Below are positions 1-8,363 of a stretch of 45,356 bases of DNA, piece after piece. The DNA lies in contig NZ_BOMQ01000085.1 of the NCBI RefSeq assembly GCF_016862275.1, positions 1 to 45,356 on the forward strand, given 5' to 3'. A program made the translations under genes and the position numbers. The stretch's first letter is position 1. Every line of letters starts with the position of its first letter. Under the pieces are notes generated by a model. That model worked only from the letters and a program-made list of their open reading frames with translations. It did no database searches and was not told the origin of the DNA. The stretch is from Actinoplanes nipponensis (lineage in GTDB: Bacteria > Actinomycetota > Actinomycetes > Mycobacteriales > Micromonosporaceae).

Positions 1-298
1 AGGTCTTCCAGGCCCTGTCAACCGGTATCTCCCGGTTCGTGCCGTTCGTCCCTAGCGCACCCTTCGTCCCGGGCTCGGGGCTCCGCTGCGCAGGGCAGCG
101 TTGCTACGATCCCGAAGTTCGAAGGATTTGGCAGGACGGCCGGTAGCTGAACTCCCTGACCGGTGTCGCTTGGTCAGTTCGTCTTGCTTGCCTCGCCCGT
201 TTCCCTGCCGGCTCGCAAAACATTACTCGCTCGTTTCCTGGGCTCCAAATCGGCCCCCCGTGTCCCGCGCCACAACGCGGTGACCTGCGAGAACGGGA
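1..298. other. No gene recognised at left edge
   Basis: The stretch before the Rieske gene contains only short open frames (for example 101-283) without a ribosome binding site or recognisable protein features. Its base composition looks somewhat less GC-rich than the neighbouring coding DNA. It is probably intergenic or holds the regulatory region of a gene lying outside the window. Confidence 0.5.
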
Positions 299-1153
299 TC
301 AGGGCGTGGCGATGCTCAGCACTCCGTCACAGATGCGGGTACGCAGCGTGGGCTGATCCCCGCCGGCCGGCCCGTGCACGACGAGCCCGTCCTTGAGGCG
401 GAACGTGCTGCCGTGCCAGGGGCAGACCACGCAGGCCTCCTCGCCGGAGCCCACCACGTCGCCCTCGCCCAGGGGTCCGCCCTGGTGACCACAGCGCTCC
501 ACCATGGCGGTGACCTCGTTGCCCAGGCGGTACAGCAGAACCCTGACGTCGCCGATCGTGCGTACCGTCGGTTTGCCCTCGGGCAGCGCGGCGACCTCGC
601 CGACCTCGGCCCAGTCCTCGGGCAGGCGCAGCACCTCGGAGGAACCGTGGTTCATCTGGGCACCCTGCTGGTACGAGAGATGCCCGCCCAGGTACGCCCC
701 GGCGCCGGCGATGCTCAGGCCGGCGTACCCCAGGATCTTGCCCAAGCCCCGCCGCCCGGACAGGCGCGCCGCGAGCGACCCGGCATAAAGGCCCAGGGCC
801 ACCGTGTTGGCCGTCGCGTGCACCAGGCCGACCCGGCGCTGGTCGCGCGACAGGGACGACCAGTCCACGAAGCCGGCGGCGATCGCCGGGGTGGCGCCGG
901 CCGTGCCCACGGCGATCAACGTCGTAGCCGCCCTGTCCTGCCCCGGCAGGGCGTCGAGGACGGCGGCGCTCATGAAGGCGCCGACCGGGAGCTGCACGAG
1001 CACGGGGTGCAGCGGATGGCCGAGCCAGGTGCCGTGCAGCAGGTCGCGGAGCCGCCGGGACTTGATCACGCTCTGCACGACGCCCTGGAGGCGGTCGCTG
1101 ACGGCGTCCAGCGCCGATGCCTGTTCCAGCCGGGAGATCGTCTGCCGCACCAT
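299..1153 (-). CDS. DUF2231 membrane domain-Rieske [2Fe-2S] fusion protein
   Basis: A 284-residue protein. The N-terminal two thirds carry hydrophobic segments of DUF2231 type (the stretch beginning HPLHPVLVQLPVGAF is typical). The C-terminal third is a Rieske ferredoxin domain with both ligand boxes, C-G-H and C-P-W-H-G, so it should bind a 2Fe-2S cluster by two Cys and two His. Role: probably a membrane-attached electron carrier; partner unknown. An in-frame GTG/ATG extension reaches 1201, but a sigma-B-like promoter (1164-1187) lies inside that extension and AGGA precedes the ATG at 1153, so I start there. It diverges from the MEDS-STAS gene. The domain assignment is strong; the physiological role is inference. 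Confidence 0.85.
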   Translation of the reverse strand: MVRQTISRLEQASALDAVSDRLQGVVQSVIKSRRLRDLLHGTWLGHPLHPVLVQLPVGAFMSAAVLDALPGQDRAATTLIAVGTAGATPAIAAGFVDWSSLSRDQRRVGLVHATANTVALGLYAGSLAARLSGRRGLGKILGYAGLSIAGAGAYLGGHLSYQQGAQMNHGSSEVLRLPEDWAEVGEVAALPEGKPTVRTIGDVRVLLYRLGNEVTAMVERCGHQGGPLGEGDVVGSGEEACVVCPWHGSTFRLKDGLVVHGPAGGDQPTLRTRICDGVLSIATP

Positions 1154-1163
1154 GTCGTCCTGG

Positions 1164-1187
1164 TTACCCCGGCACAGGTGAACAAAC
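1164..1187 (-). promoter_or_regulatory. Sigma-B/SigF-like promoter for the Rieske gene
   Basis: On the minus strand GTTT (1187-1184) is followed after 14 bases by GGGTAA (1169-1164). This matches the GTTT-N14-16-GGGTAT form known for actinobacterial stress sigma factors of the SigB/SigF family. The box ends ten bases before the ATG at 1153, giving a very short leader. The neighbouring MEDS/STAS and RsbW-like genes are components of the same kind of stress pathway. Predicted from sequence only. Confidence 0.5.
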
Positions 1188-1243
1188 CTGCTTGAGGGCA
1201 CCGGCTATCGGGTACCTTTCCAGCCCCGGCCTCAGGAGGAAGC

Positions 1244-2101
1244 ATGGTCGCCACGACACCGGTGGATCGGCTCACCCCTGGCGACCACGCCTGCCTGACC
1301 TTCACCGATCCCGAGGAACGGCTCGACATCCTGGCCGCCTTCGTCGCCGCCGGGCAGGCCCGGAACGAGCGGATCATCTGCTTCACCGACGCCCCCGACG
1401 CCGACGGGCTGCGCGCCGAGCTGCTGGACCGGGGGCTGGAGGCGGGCGGCGAGCTCACCGTGGCGGGCAGCGACCGGCTCTGGGGCAGCGGCACCGGCCC
1501 GGACGCCGGGACCATGGTGGAGCTGCTCGCCCGCGAGCTGGCCCAGGCCGACCGGGACGGCCGGGCCGGCCTGCGGATCACCGCGGACATGTGCTGGGCC
1601 GCGCGGCCGCAGGCGAACGCCGAGCAGCTGCTGGTCTTCGAGTCGGAGGTGGGCCGGCTCTTCGCCGCGGGACGGCTGACCGCGATCTGCCAGTACGACC
1701 GGGAGAGCTTCGACCCGGTCACGCTCGCCTACGCCGCCCGGGTCCACCCGCGAACCGTGGCGGCAACCGTCTACCACGAGGACCCGGTGCTGCGGATCTG
1801 CCGGCAGCACGTGCCGCCGGGGGTACGGGTGGCCGGCGAGCTCGACTACGCGCGGGCCGACGTGCTGAGCGACGCCCTCGCCGAGGCCGTCCGGCTGGAC
1901 CACGACGTGCATCTCAACCTGAACCACCTGCGCTTCATCGACGCCGGCGCGGCCGCGGTGATCCTGCGGACCGCGGCCCACCTGCCGGAGTCGCGCCGGA
2001 TGATCGTGGTCTGCCCGGAGCCCATCGAACGCACGTTGACGGTCGCCGGCGCGGCCGAGGTGCCGACGCTGCGAATGCTGGTGCGCAATGGCGAACGGTG
2101 A
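1244..2101 (+). CDS. MEDS-domain/STAS-domain sensory regulator
   Basis: A 285-residue soluble protein. Residues about 8-170 resemble the MEDS (DcmR-type sensory) domain: an N-terminal LTPGDHACLTF box and later MCWAAR and CQYDRESF. Residues about 185-285 form a STAS domain like those of anti-anti-sigma factors, with the D-A-G-A segment where a phosphoacceptor Ser would normally lie (FIDAGAAAV), so the usual Ser appears to be Ala. It starts at ATG with AGGAGGAAG upstream and overlaps the downstream RsbW-like kinase by 14 bases, so the two are translated together. Likely role: signal input to a partner-switching sigma-factor pathway. What the MEDS domain senses is unknown. Confidence 0.8.
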   Translation: MVATTPVDRLTPGDHACLTFTDPEERLDILAAFVAAGQARNERIICFTDAPDADGLRAELLDRGLEAGGELTVAGSDRLWGSGTGPDAGTMVELLARELAQADRDGRAGLRITADMCWAARPQANAEQLLVFESEVGRLFAAGRLTAICQYDRESFDPVTLAYAARVHPRTVAATVYHEDPVLRICRQHVPPGVRVAGELDYARADVLSDALAEAVRLDHDVHLNLNHLRFIDAGAAAVILRTAAHLPESRRMIVVCPEPIERTLTVAGAAEVPTLRMLVRNGER

Positions 2102-2558
2102 GCGCACCGGCACCTCCATCGGGCCCCGGCCGGCTGACCAGCCGTCCCGGCCCGCCCCCGAGGCGGCGCCCCGGAAAGACCCGGAGGTCCTGCTCGAGCA
2201 GGGCTTCGACGAGGACAGCTTGTACGGCGTTCGGGCCGCCGTCGCCGCGCATGTCGCGACCGTGGCGGGCGAGCGGACCGTCGACACCCTGGTGCTGATC
2301 GCCCACGAGCTGGCCAGCAACGCCGTGCGGCACGGCGGCGGCGCCGGGCGGCTGCGGCTCTGGCTGGCCGACGGTGCCCTGCACTGCCAGGTCAGCGACG
2401 GCGGCGCCGGGCTGGAGGACCCCGAACTCGCCGGCCAGTGCCTGCCCGCACCGTCGTTGCCCGGCGGACGGGGCCTGTGGATCGCCCGCCAACTCTCCGA
2501 CCTGCGCATCGACGCCTCCGCCGGCGGCACCACCATCACGTCGACAGTGCTTCTCTAG
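2088..2558 (+). CDS. RsbW/SpoIIAB-like ATP-binding anti-sigma factor kinase
   Basis: A 156-residue protein with a disordered Pro-rich N-terminus of about 40 residues and a GHKL/HATPase_c_2 fold. The N box (HELASNAVRHGGG), the G1 box (SDGGAG) and the G2 box (PGGRGLWIARQ) are all visible, so ATP binding should be intact. Proteins of this family phosphorylate STAS antagonists and sequester sigma factors. It overlaps the MEDS-STAS gene by 14 bases, which suggests that the two proteins act together. Its stop codon shares the CTAG palindrome 2555-2558 with the stop of the convergent oxidoreductase gene. The sigma factor target is not in the window with any certainty. Confidence 0.85.
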   Translation: MANGERTGTSIGPRPADQPSRPAPEAAPRKDPEVLLEQGFDEDSLYGVRAAVAAHVATVAGERTVDTLVLIAHELASNAVRHGGGAGRLRLWLADGALHCQVSDGGAGLEDPELAGQCLPAPSLPGGRGLWIARQLSDLRIDASAGGTTITSTVLL

Positions 2559-3916
2559 AGCGATCGCAGGGCGTCACCGATCGCCCGGTGGAACGTCGGA
2601 TAGGCCCAGATCGTCGCCTGCAGCGTGGCCACCGGAACCTCCGCCTTGACCGCGACGCTCAGCGCTCCAAGCATCTCGCCCCCGGACGGGCCGGCGGACG
2701 TCGCGCCCACCAGCACGCCCCGCGACCGGTCGACGACGAGCTTGATGAACCCCTCGTTGCCGGGGCCGTGCACGAAGCCGCGCGACGACGACGGCAGGCT
2801 CGAGAAGCCGATCTGCACGTCCAGGCCCTGGTCGCGGGCCTGGCGCTCGGTCAGCCCGACGGCGCCGATCTCCGGGTCGGTGAAGGTGACGCGGGGCTTG
2901 GCGTGATAGTCGGCTCCGGGGCCGCCCTGGCCGAGGATGTCGCGCACGGCGACGTCGGCCTCGTACATCGCCATGTGGGTGAAGGCGCCGTTGCCCGTCA
3001 CGTCGCCGACCGCCCAGACGCCCTCGGCCACGCGCATCCGGTCGTCGGTGGTCAGGAAGCGGGCGGAGGGGTCGAGCCCGATCGTCTCCAGGCCCAGGCC
3101 GGCGAGGCGGGCGGCGCGGCCGGTGGCGACCAGCAGCCGCTCGCCGGTGAGCGTCGAGCCGTCGGACAGCCGTACCGTGAAGCCGCCCTCGGCCTGGGTG
3201 ACGTGCTCCGCGCGTACCCCGGTCAGGGTTTTGACGCCGTCGGCGGCCAAGGCCGCGGCCGCCGTCTCGGAGGACTCGGGCTCCTCCATCGCGAGCAGTC
3301 GATCGCTGCCCTCGACGACCGTGACCTGCACGCCGAAGCGGGCCATGACCTGCGCGAGCTCGAGGCCGATGGCGCCCCCGCCGAGCACCAGCAGGGTTTC
3401 CGGCAGGGTCTCGGCCTCGACGGCCTCGCGGTTCGTCCAGTACGGCGTGCCGGCCAGCCCGTCGATCGGCGGGATCACCGCCGTCGTGCCCGTGGCGACG
3501 ACGATGCCGCGGCCCGCCACCCACTCCTGCTCGCCGACCCGCACCCGGCCCGGCCCCGTGACGGTGGCCCGGCCCCGCACGAACTGGCCGCCGTGCCCGG
3601 TGAAGCGGTCGACGGCGACCTTGTCGTCCCAGGTGTCGGTGGCCTGCTCGCGGATCCGGCGGGCGACCGGCGCCCAGTCGGGCTGCACCTGGGCCGCACC
3701 GGCCAGCCCGGGGATCCGGCGGGCCTCGGCGAGCGCGTTGCCGGCGCGGATCATCATCTTGGTCGGGATGCACCCCCAGTAGGGACACTCGCCGCCGACC
3801 AGGGTGTGCTCGACGCCGACGACGGAGAGGCCGGCCTGCGCGAGCCGCCCCGCGACCTCCTCGCCGCCGACCCCCAGGCCGACGACCACCACGTCCACTT
3901 GCTGTGCTTCGCCCAT
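2555..3916 (-). CDS. FAD/NAD(P)-dependent disulfide oxidoreductase (Lpd/MerA-like)
   Basis: A class I pyridine nucleotide-disulfide oxidoreductase of 453 residues. Near the N-terminus is the FAD dinucleotide motif (VVVVGLGVGGEEVAG), then the redox pair in GGECPYWGCIPTK, an NAD(P) motif (LVLGGGAIGLELA) around residue 180, the second FAD motif (WAVGDVTGNG) near 305 and a C-terminal dimerisation domain. The dihydrolipoamide dehydrogenase signature HPTxxE is replaced by YPTFHR, so the catalytic His-Glu dyad is absent and a true Lpd role is unlikely. It could be a quinone, metal or small-disulfide reductase. I prefer ATG at 3916 (GGAAAG nine bases upstream) to the GTG two codons earlier. Divergent from the serine hydrolase. 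Confidence 0.85.
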   Translation of the reverse strand: MGEAQQVDVVVVGLGVGGEEVAGRLAQAGLSVVGVEHTLVGGECPYWGCIPTKMMIRAGNALAEARRIPGLAGAAQVQPDWAPVARRIREQATDTWDDKVAVDRFTGHGGQFVRGRATVTGPGRVRVGEQEWVAGRGIVVATGTTAVIPPIDGLAGTPYWTNREAVEAETLPETLLVLGGGAIGLELAQVMARFGVQVTVVEGSDRLLAMEEPESSETAAAALAADGVKTLTGVRAEHVTQAEGGFTVRLSDGSTLTGERLLVATGRAARLAGLGLETIGLDPSARFLTTDDRMRVAEGVWAVGDVTGNGAFTHMAMYEADVAVRDILGQGGPGADYHAKPRVTFTDPEIGAVGLTERQARDQGLDVQIGFSSLPSSSRGFVHGPGNEGFIKLVVDRSRGVLVGATSAGPSGGEMLGALSVAVKAEVPVATLQATIWAYPTFHRAIGDALRSL

Positions 3917-3943
3917 GGGCACCAGCTTTCCACCATCTGCGGG

Positions 3944-3949
3944 TACCGT
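3944..3949 (+). promoter_or_regulatory. -10 box of a probable leaderless promoter
   Basis: TACCGT (TAnnnT consensus) lies exactly six bases before the ATG at 3956, and no Shine-Dalgarno sequence is present. Transcription would begin at or next to the A of the start codon. Confidence 0.5.
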
Positions 3950-3955
3950 GCGCCC

Positions 3956-5047
3956 ATGTCAGCGGACCGTAATATCGACGGCTTCGTCGCGCCCGGCTAC
4001 GAACCGGTCCGGGACGCCTTCGCGGCGCAGCCCCGCGGCGGATCGGCCCTGGCGGTGCACCGCCACGGCGAGCCGGTCGTGGATCTGCGCGAGGGCTGGG
4101 CCGATGCCGCGCGCACCCGGCCCTGGGGGGCGGACACCCTGGTCAACGTCTATTCGGTCGGCAAGCCGGTGGTCGCGCTGGCCGTGCTGCTGCTGGTCGA
4201 TCGCGGCCTGATCGCGTTGGACGATCCGATCGCGCGGCACTGGCCCGGGTTCCGGACCGAAGCCTCCGTGCGCCAGCTGCTCACGCACACGGCCGGGCTG
4301 CCGTTCTTCCCGGTGCCGCGGGATGCCGCCGCGTGGAGCGACTGGGATCTGCTGTGCGCGGACCTGGCCGCGGCCGCGCCCGAGTGGCCGCCCGGCACGG
4401 TGGCCGCGGAGCACGCCCTGACCTATGGGCATCTGACCGGCGAGCTGGTGCGCCGCGTCGACGGCCGGTCACCGGAGCGCTTCGTGGCCGAGGAGATCGC
4501 CCGGCCGTGGCGGCTCGACCTGGGCTTCGGCACGACCGAGCCGCACCGGTGCGCCGACCTCGAGTTCGACGGGCCGGACCGGGCCGCCGAGCTGCTCGGC
4601 GCACCCGGCTCGGTGCACGCGCGGGCCGTCTCGAACCCGCACGGGGCGCGGGACCTCGCGGTCCTCAACAGCGATCTGTGGCGCCGGGCGGTCATCCCGG
4701 CGGTGAACCTGCACGCCACGGCGGACGCGCTGGCCCGCTTCTATTCCGGCCTGCTGGCCGGAGGCGTCCTCGACGGGCGCCGGCTGCTCAGCGCGGCGCT
4801 CGTGACCGACCTCGGGTCCGCGCACTTCTCCGGCCCGGACCTGTTCCTCGGCCGGGACACCACCTGGGGACTCGGCGTGCAGCTGGAACCGGACGGGACC
4901 TGGGGCATGGGCGGCCTGGGGGGCAACGCGGCGTGGGCCGACCCGGCGACCGGCCACACCATCGGGTACGTCACCCGCCGGATCGGCGACTTCGCCCGGG
5001 TCGAGGCCATCGACGGGGCTATTTCCTCGGTACGACTTCTCACCTGA
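3956..5047 (+). CDS. Serine hydrolase of the beta-lactamase/EstB family
   Basis: A 363-residue protein with the class C beta-lactamase/penicillin-binding-like fold. The SxxK nucleophile motif is visible as SVGK near residue 66, followed by LLTHTAGLP, and a YGH segment stands at the usual Y-x-N position. The C-terminal GLGVQLEP and GMGGLGGNAAWADP blocks match the esterase branch (EstB/LACTB-like), which usually hydrolyses small esters rather than lactam antibiotics. No signal peptide is seen, so it is predicted to be cytoplasmic. The open frame extends far upstream, but the ATG at 3956 fits the family N-terminus and has a -10 box six bases upstream. The substrate cannot be inferred. Confidence 0.85.
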   Translation: MSADRNIDGFVAPGYEPVRDAFAAQPRGGSALAVHRHGEPVVDLREGWADAARTRPWGADTLVNVYSVGKPVVALAVLLLVDRGLIALDDPIARHWPGFRTEASVRQLLTHTAGLPFFPVPRDAAAWSDWDLLCADLAAAAPEWPPGTVAAEHALTYGHLTGELVRRVDGRSPERFVAEEIARPWRLDLGFGTTEPHRCADLEFDGPDRAAELLGAPGSVHARAVSNPHGARDLAVLNSDLWRRAVIPAVNLHATADALARFYSGLLAGGVLDGRRLLSAALVTDLGSAHFSGPDLFLGRDTTWGLGVQLEPDGTWGMGGLGGNAAWADPATGHTIGYVTRRIGDFARVEAIDGAISSVRLLT

Positions 5048-5111
5048 CCCCTGGCCCCGCCGATTCTGTTCCCTCGCGGAACGGAAAACACCACGGCAAA
5101 GGGGGCGGGTC

Positions 5112-5972
5112 ATGAGGGGGCGATGGCAAGTTGGGCTGGTGTCGGCCATCCTCATGGCCGGCGCCACGGCGTTGCCCGTGGCTTCGTCGGCGGGCAGCGC
5201 GGGCCTGACCGCGGCGCCGGTCAACACCCGGGCCATGTGGCTGTGGGGCGCCGATCCGGCCGCCGAGGTGATCACCTGGGCCGTTCAGCAGAACGTCTCC
5301 GAGATCTTCGTCTACGTTGCACCCTCGGTGCTCACCGACGGCGGGCTGGGCCGGCTCCAGGAGCTGAAGGAACGGGCGGTCGCCCGGCGGATCAAGCTGC
5401 GCGCGCTCGGCGGGGAGACGGGCTGGGTGACCAACCACGCCGCGGCGCTGGCCTGGCAGCGGACCGTCGTGTCGACCGGCCTCTTCGACGGGATCCATCT
5501 GGATGTCGAGCCGTACCTGACCGACGGCTGGACCACGGACCTGCCGGCGACCGAGGCGGCGTACCTGAAGCTGCTGGACCGGATGCGCGGCGCGAGCACG
5601 TTGCCGCTGGAGGCCGACGTGCCGTTCTGGTTCGGGCAGTACCGGGTCGGCCGCAAGAACCTGGCCGACGAGGTGCTGCGGCGGGTCAACGGGGTCACGG
5701 TGATGAGCTACCGGGACACCGCGACCGGCCCGAACTCCCTGCTCGACGTGAGCAGCGACTGGCTGGCCCGGGGCAAGGCGGCGGGCAAGCGGGTGCGGCT
5801 GGCGGCCGAGACGGGCCCGCTGGCGGACTGCTCGTACTGCACGTTCCACGAGGAGGGCATGGCCGCGCTGACGCTCGAACTGGCCAAGGTGGACGCGGCG
5901 ACGCGACAGACGGCGGCCTTCGGCGGCATCGCCGTCCATCACTACGGCACCTGGCGATCGCTGCCGGCCTGA
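5112..5972 (+). CDS. Secreted TIM-barrel-like protein, possible glycoside hydrolase
   Basis: A 286-residue protein with a Sec signal peptide (basic start, hydrophobic core, Ala-rich cleavage region near residue 30). The mature part begins with TRAMWLWG and has alternating strand/helix segments. FDGIHLDVEPY near residue 130 resembles the DxxDxDxE strand of GH18-like barrels, and VTVMSYRDTA resembles their Met-Tyr strand near residue 195. I therefore suspect a divergent GH18-like or related barrel, but this is a motif-level inference. AAAGGGGG precedes the ATG by several bases. It is convergent with phr and separated from it by a hairpin (6024-6075). It appears monocistronic. Confidence 0.7.
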   Translation: MRGRWQVGLVSAILMAGATALPVASSAGSAGLTAAPVNTRAMWLWGADPAAEVITWAVQQNVSEIFVYVAPSVLTDGGLGRLQELKERAVARRIKLRALGGETGWVTNHAAALAWQRTVVSTGLFDGIHLDVEPYLTDGWTTDLPATEAAYLKLLDRMRGASTLPLEADVPFWFGQYRVGRKNLADEVLRRVNGVTVMSYRDTATGPNSLLDVSSDWLARGKAAGKRVRLAAETGPLADCSYCTFHEEGMAALTLELAKVDAATRQTAAFGGIAVHHYGTWRSLPA

Positions 5973-6023
5973 CTCTCCCAGCCGGCCGTGAGGTTTCCGG
6001 TGCGGCGCGGCGGGCAGTTTGTC

Positions 6024-6075
6024 GCGGGTCCTGCCGGCCTTCAACGGACGAACGCAACGGGTCGGCAGGACCCGC
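6024..6075. terminator. Hairpin between convergent genes
   Basis: A perfect 13-bp inverted repeat, GCGGGTCCTGCCG at 6024-6036 and CGGCAGGACCCGC at 6063-6075, with a 26-base loop. It lies between the stops of the secreted-protein gene and phr. There is no long U tract, as is common for actinobacterial terminators; it could serve both directions. Confidence 0.55.
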
Positions 6076-6121
6076 TTCCACATCCCGCCCGGCGAACCGG
6101 ACGGGAAACCCACGGGCCCGG

Positions 6122-7456
6122 TCAAGGCCGCAACCACACCGCCTCGTCACGGTGCGATTCCAGCGGACCGGGATAGTCGAGACCTGAGCGAACCGTATCC
6201 GGTAGCCGCCAGGGCTGATGCACGGCTTTTCCGGGCACCGAAGCCAGCTCGGGTACGTACCGCCGAACGTACACGCCGTCCGGATCGAAACGCTCCGCCT
6301 GCCGGATCGGGTTGAACCGGCGGTAGGGCTTCGTGTCGTTCCCGGTGCCGGCCACCCACTGCCAGTTACCCGAATTGTTCGGCACATCACCGTCGATCAG
6401 CCAGCGGAAGAACCAGCGCACCCCGGGCCGCCAGTCCACCCCGAGATGCTTGGTCAGGAACGACGCGGTGATCAGCCGGGCCCGGTTGTGCATCCAGCCC
6501 TCGGCGCGCAGCTGGCGCATGCCGGCGTCGACCACGGGCACCCCGGTCGTGCCCTCCTGCCAGTGCCGCAGCGCCTCCGGGTCGGCGCGCCACTCGCCGT
6601 CGCCCGCCCGGCGGTAGGCCTCGGTCGAGATCGCCGGGAACGCCGCCGTGACCTGGTAGTAGAAGTCGCGCCAGCCGAGCTGGCGGACGAAGGCGGCCGG
6701 CCCCGGGCCGTCCAGCGCCCGCACCGCGGTCGCCACGGCCAACGGCGACACACAACCAAAACGGAGGTACGCGCTCAGCCGCGAGGTGCCGTCGGCCGGC
6801 ATGTCGTTGTGCAAATCGTCGTACGGCCCGACGTGCCGCAGCCACGTCGTCAGCCGGCGCCGGCCCTCCGTCTCGCCACCCGCGGCCGCCGCAGGCGACT
6901 CCCCCGCCGGCGCTTCGGGCAGCTCGCCCGGGCTGACCTCGGGCGGCAGCACGACGCGCGCGGGGGTCGCCACCTCGTCGCGCCACTTGGCCGATTCCCA
7001 CGCCCGGTAGTACGGCGAGAAGACCTTGTAATGGTCGGCGCCGCCGCCCGGGCGGACCTCGCCCGGCGGCACGACGGTGGTGCCGGGGAACAGCCGCAGA
7101 GAGATGCGGTGCTGTTCGCACTCCTGCTCGAGGCGCTGCTGCCGGCGCCGCGCGTAGCCGCTCACGTCGGCGCTCAGCGCTATGCCCTCGGCGCCGACCT
7201 CGGTGGCCAGCTTGATCGCCTCGGCGACCGGATCACCCGTGCGGATGACCAGGTCGCCGCCCAGCCGCCGCAGCGTCTCGCGCAGGTCGGCCAGGCTCTG
7301 GTGCAGGAACCGGGCGCGGTTGGCCGAGAGCCGCTGCAGGTGCGGGTCGAGGACGAAGAGCGGGACGACCTGCTCCGCGTTGGCGCAGGCGGCGGCCAGG
7401 GCCGGATGGTCGTGCACCCGCAGGTCGCGGGTGAACAGCACGATGGCGGTGTGCAT
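6122..7456 (-). CDS. phr: Deoxyribodipyrimidine photolyase (cryptochrome/photolyase family)
   Basis: A 444-residue class I photolyase, normal length. Residues 1-130 form the alpha/beta antenna domain (start MHTAIVLFTRDLRVHDHPAL). The helical FAD domain has the signatures RFGCVSPL, WRDFYYQV, GMRQLRAEGWMHNRARL and, near residue 365, NNSGNWQWVAGTG, where the photolyase DNA/flavin-binding residues lie. It repairs UV-induced pyrimidine dimers using blue light. It follows crtB on the minus strand with a single base between the crtB stop and this ATG, so the two are cotranscribed and coupled. Pairing with carotenoid genes and a LitR-like regulator implies a joint light response, known from other actinomycetes. 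CPD versus 6-4 specificity cannot be read from sequence. Confidence 0.95.
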   Translation of the reverse strand: MHTAIVLFTRDLRVHDHPALAAACANAEQVVPLFVLDPHLQRLSANRARFLHQSLADLRETLRRLGGDLVIRTGDPVAEAIKLATEVGAEGIALSADVSGYARRRQQRLEQECEQHRISLRLFPGTTVVPPGEVRPGGGADHYKVFSPYYRAWESAKWRDEVATPARVVLPPEVSPGELPEAPAGESPAAAAGGETEGRRRLTTWLRHVGPYDDLHNDMPADGTSRLSAYLRFGCVSPLAVATAVRALDGPGPAAFVRQLGWRDFYYQVTAAFPAISTEAYRRAGDGEWRADPEALRHWQEGTTGVPVVDAGMRQLRAEGWMHNRARLITASFLTKHLGVDWRPGVRWFFRWLIDGDVPNNSGNWQWVAGTGNDTKPYRRFNPIRQAERFDPDGVYVRRYVPELASVPGKAVHQPWRLPDTVRSGLDYPGPLESHRDEAVWLRP

Positions 7457-7457
7457 G

Positions 7458-8363
7458 TCAGCTCCGCGCGAAGGCGGTCGCTGGGGTGCCCGGGCGGGTC
7501 AGCAGCGACCGGGCCACCACCGCGGCGCGACGCTGGTTGGGCACGGTCGCGCGCCGGGTGAAGACGTCGTAGTCCTCGGCGGCCACCTCGTCCAGGATGC
7601 CGCCGTACAGCTCGTAGGCCGTGCGCATGCACGCCTGGGAGCCGGGCAGCAGCAGCGGGATGCCGGGCGCGGCGGCCGCATAGTGCTCGTCGGCCCGGGC
7701 GACCTCGGCGCGGATCAGGGCCTTGATCTGCGGGGTGGACCGGCCGGCGGCGCGCGCCGCGAACAGATCGGCGCGGGTCACGCCGAACTCGGCCAGGTGG
7801 GAATCCGGCAGGTAGGTGCGGCCGCGGTCCAGATCCTCGGCCACGTCGCGGATGAAGTTGGTGAGCTGGAAGGCGAAACCGAGCTGGCGGGCCGGCTCAC
7901 GGGCAGCGGCCGGGTCGGTCGAGCCGAGGATCGGCAGCATCATCGTGCCGATGACCGCGGCGGAGCCCTCCATGTAGTCGAGCAGGTCGTCGTAGGTGGC
8001 GTACGAGGTGACGGTCAGGTCCATCGCCATGCTGCGCAGAAACGACGCGAAGTCGGCGCGGTCCAGGTCGAAGACCGCGATGGTGTGCAGCACCGCCGGC
8101 AGCAGCGGGTCGTCGGTGGGCGCCCCGGCCAGGCCGGCCACGAACTCCTCGGACCAGGCGGTGAGACGCGCGGCACGCTGGGCGGGCGGGAGGTCCTCCG
8201 TACGGTCCACGATCTCATCGGCATATCGGGTGAACCCGTACAGAGCATGCACATGGCGACGCTTCCACCGCGGCAGCAGCCGAGTTGCGAGATAGTAGGT
8301 GCGGCCATGCCGTTTGTGCAGCTCACGGCACTTTTCGTAGGCCGCTGCCAGATCGACCTCCAC
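7458..8363 (-). CDS. crtB: Phytoene synthase
   Basis: A 301-residue squalene/phytoene synthase family enzyme. Both Asp-rich Mg-pyrophosphate motifs are present: DEIVD near residue 48 and DVAED near residue 165, the latter in RDVAEDLDRGRTYLP, typical of CrtB. It condenses two geranylgeranyl diphosphates to phytoene in the cytoplasm or at the membrane. The start is GTG at 8363, because GGGAGGG lies six bases upstream; the longer frame would use a TTG at 8375 upstream of that site. It is divergent from crtE, with 65 bp between. Hopanoid-type HpnC/D is the alternative, but neighbouring crtE, crtI and idi make phytoene synthase far more likely. Confidence 0.93.
   Translation of the reverse strand: MEVDLAAAYEKCRELHKRHGRTYYLATRLLPRWKRRHVHALYGFTRYADEIVDRTEDLPPAQRAARLTAWSEEFVAGLAGAPTDDPLLPAVLHTIAVFDLDRADFASFLRSMAMDLTVTSYATYDDLLDYMEGSAAVIGTMMLPILGSTDPAAAREPARQLGFAFQLTNFIRDVAEDLDRGRTYLPDSHLAEFGVTRADLFAARAAGRSTPQIKALIRAEVARADEHYAAAAPGIPLLLPGSQACMRTAYELYGGILDEVAAEDYDVFTRRATVPNQRRAAVVARSLLTRPGTPATAFARS

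Noticed and set aside
1154..1201. N-terminal extension of the Rieske protein
   Set aside because: The frame is open, but the sigma-B-like promoter lies inside it and the ATG at 1153 has a better context.
2555..2558. Shared CTAG between convergent stop codons as a regulatory element
   Set aside because: Two TAG stops overlapping on a palindrome is an economical arrangement of convergent genes and needs no further explanation.
2555..3916. Assignment of the flavoprotein as dihydrolipoamide dehydrogenase (lpdA)
   Set aside because: The redox Cys pair is there but the HPTxxE catalytic dyad is not, and no E1/E2 genes are near, so a specific Lpd call is not justified.
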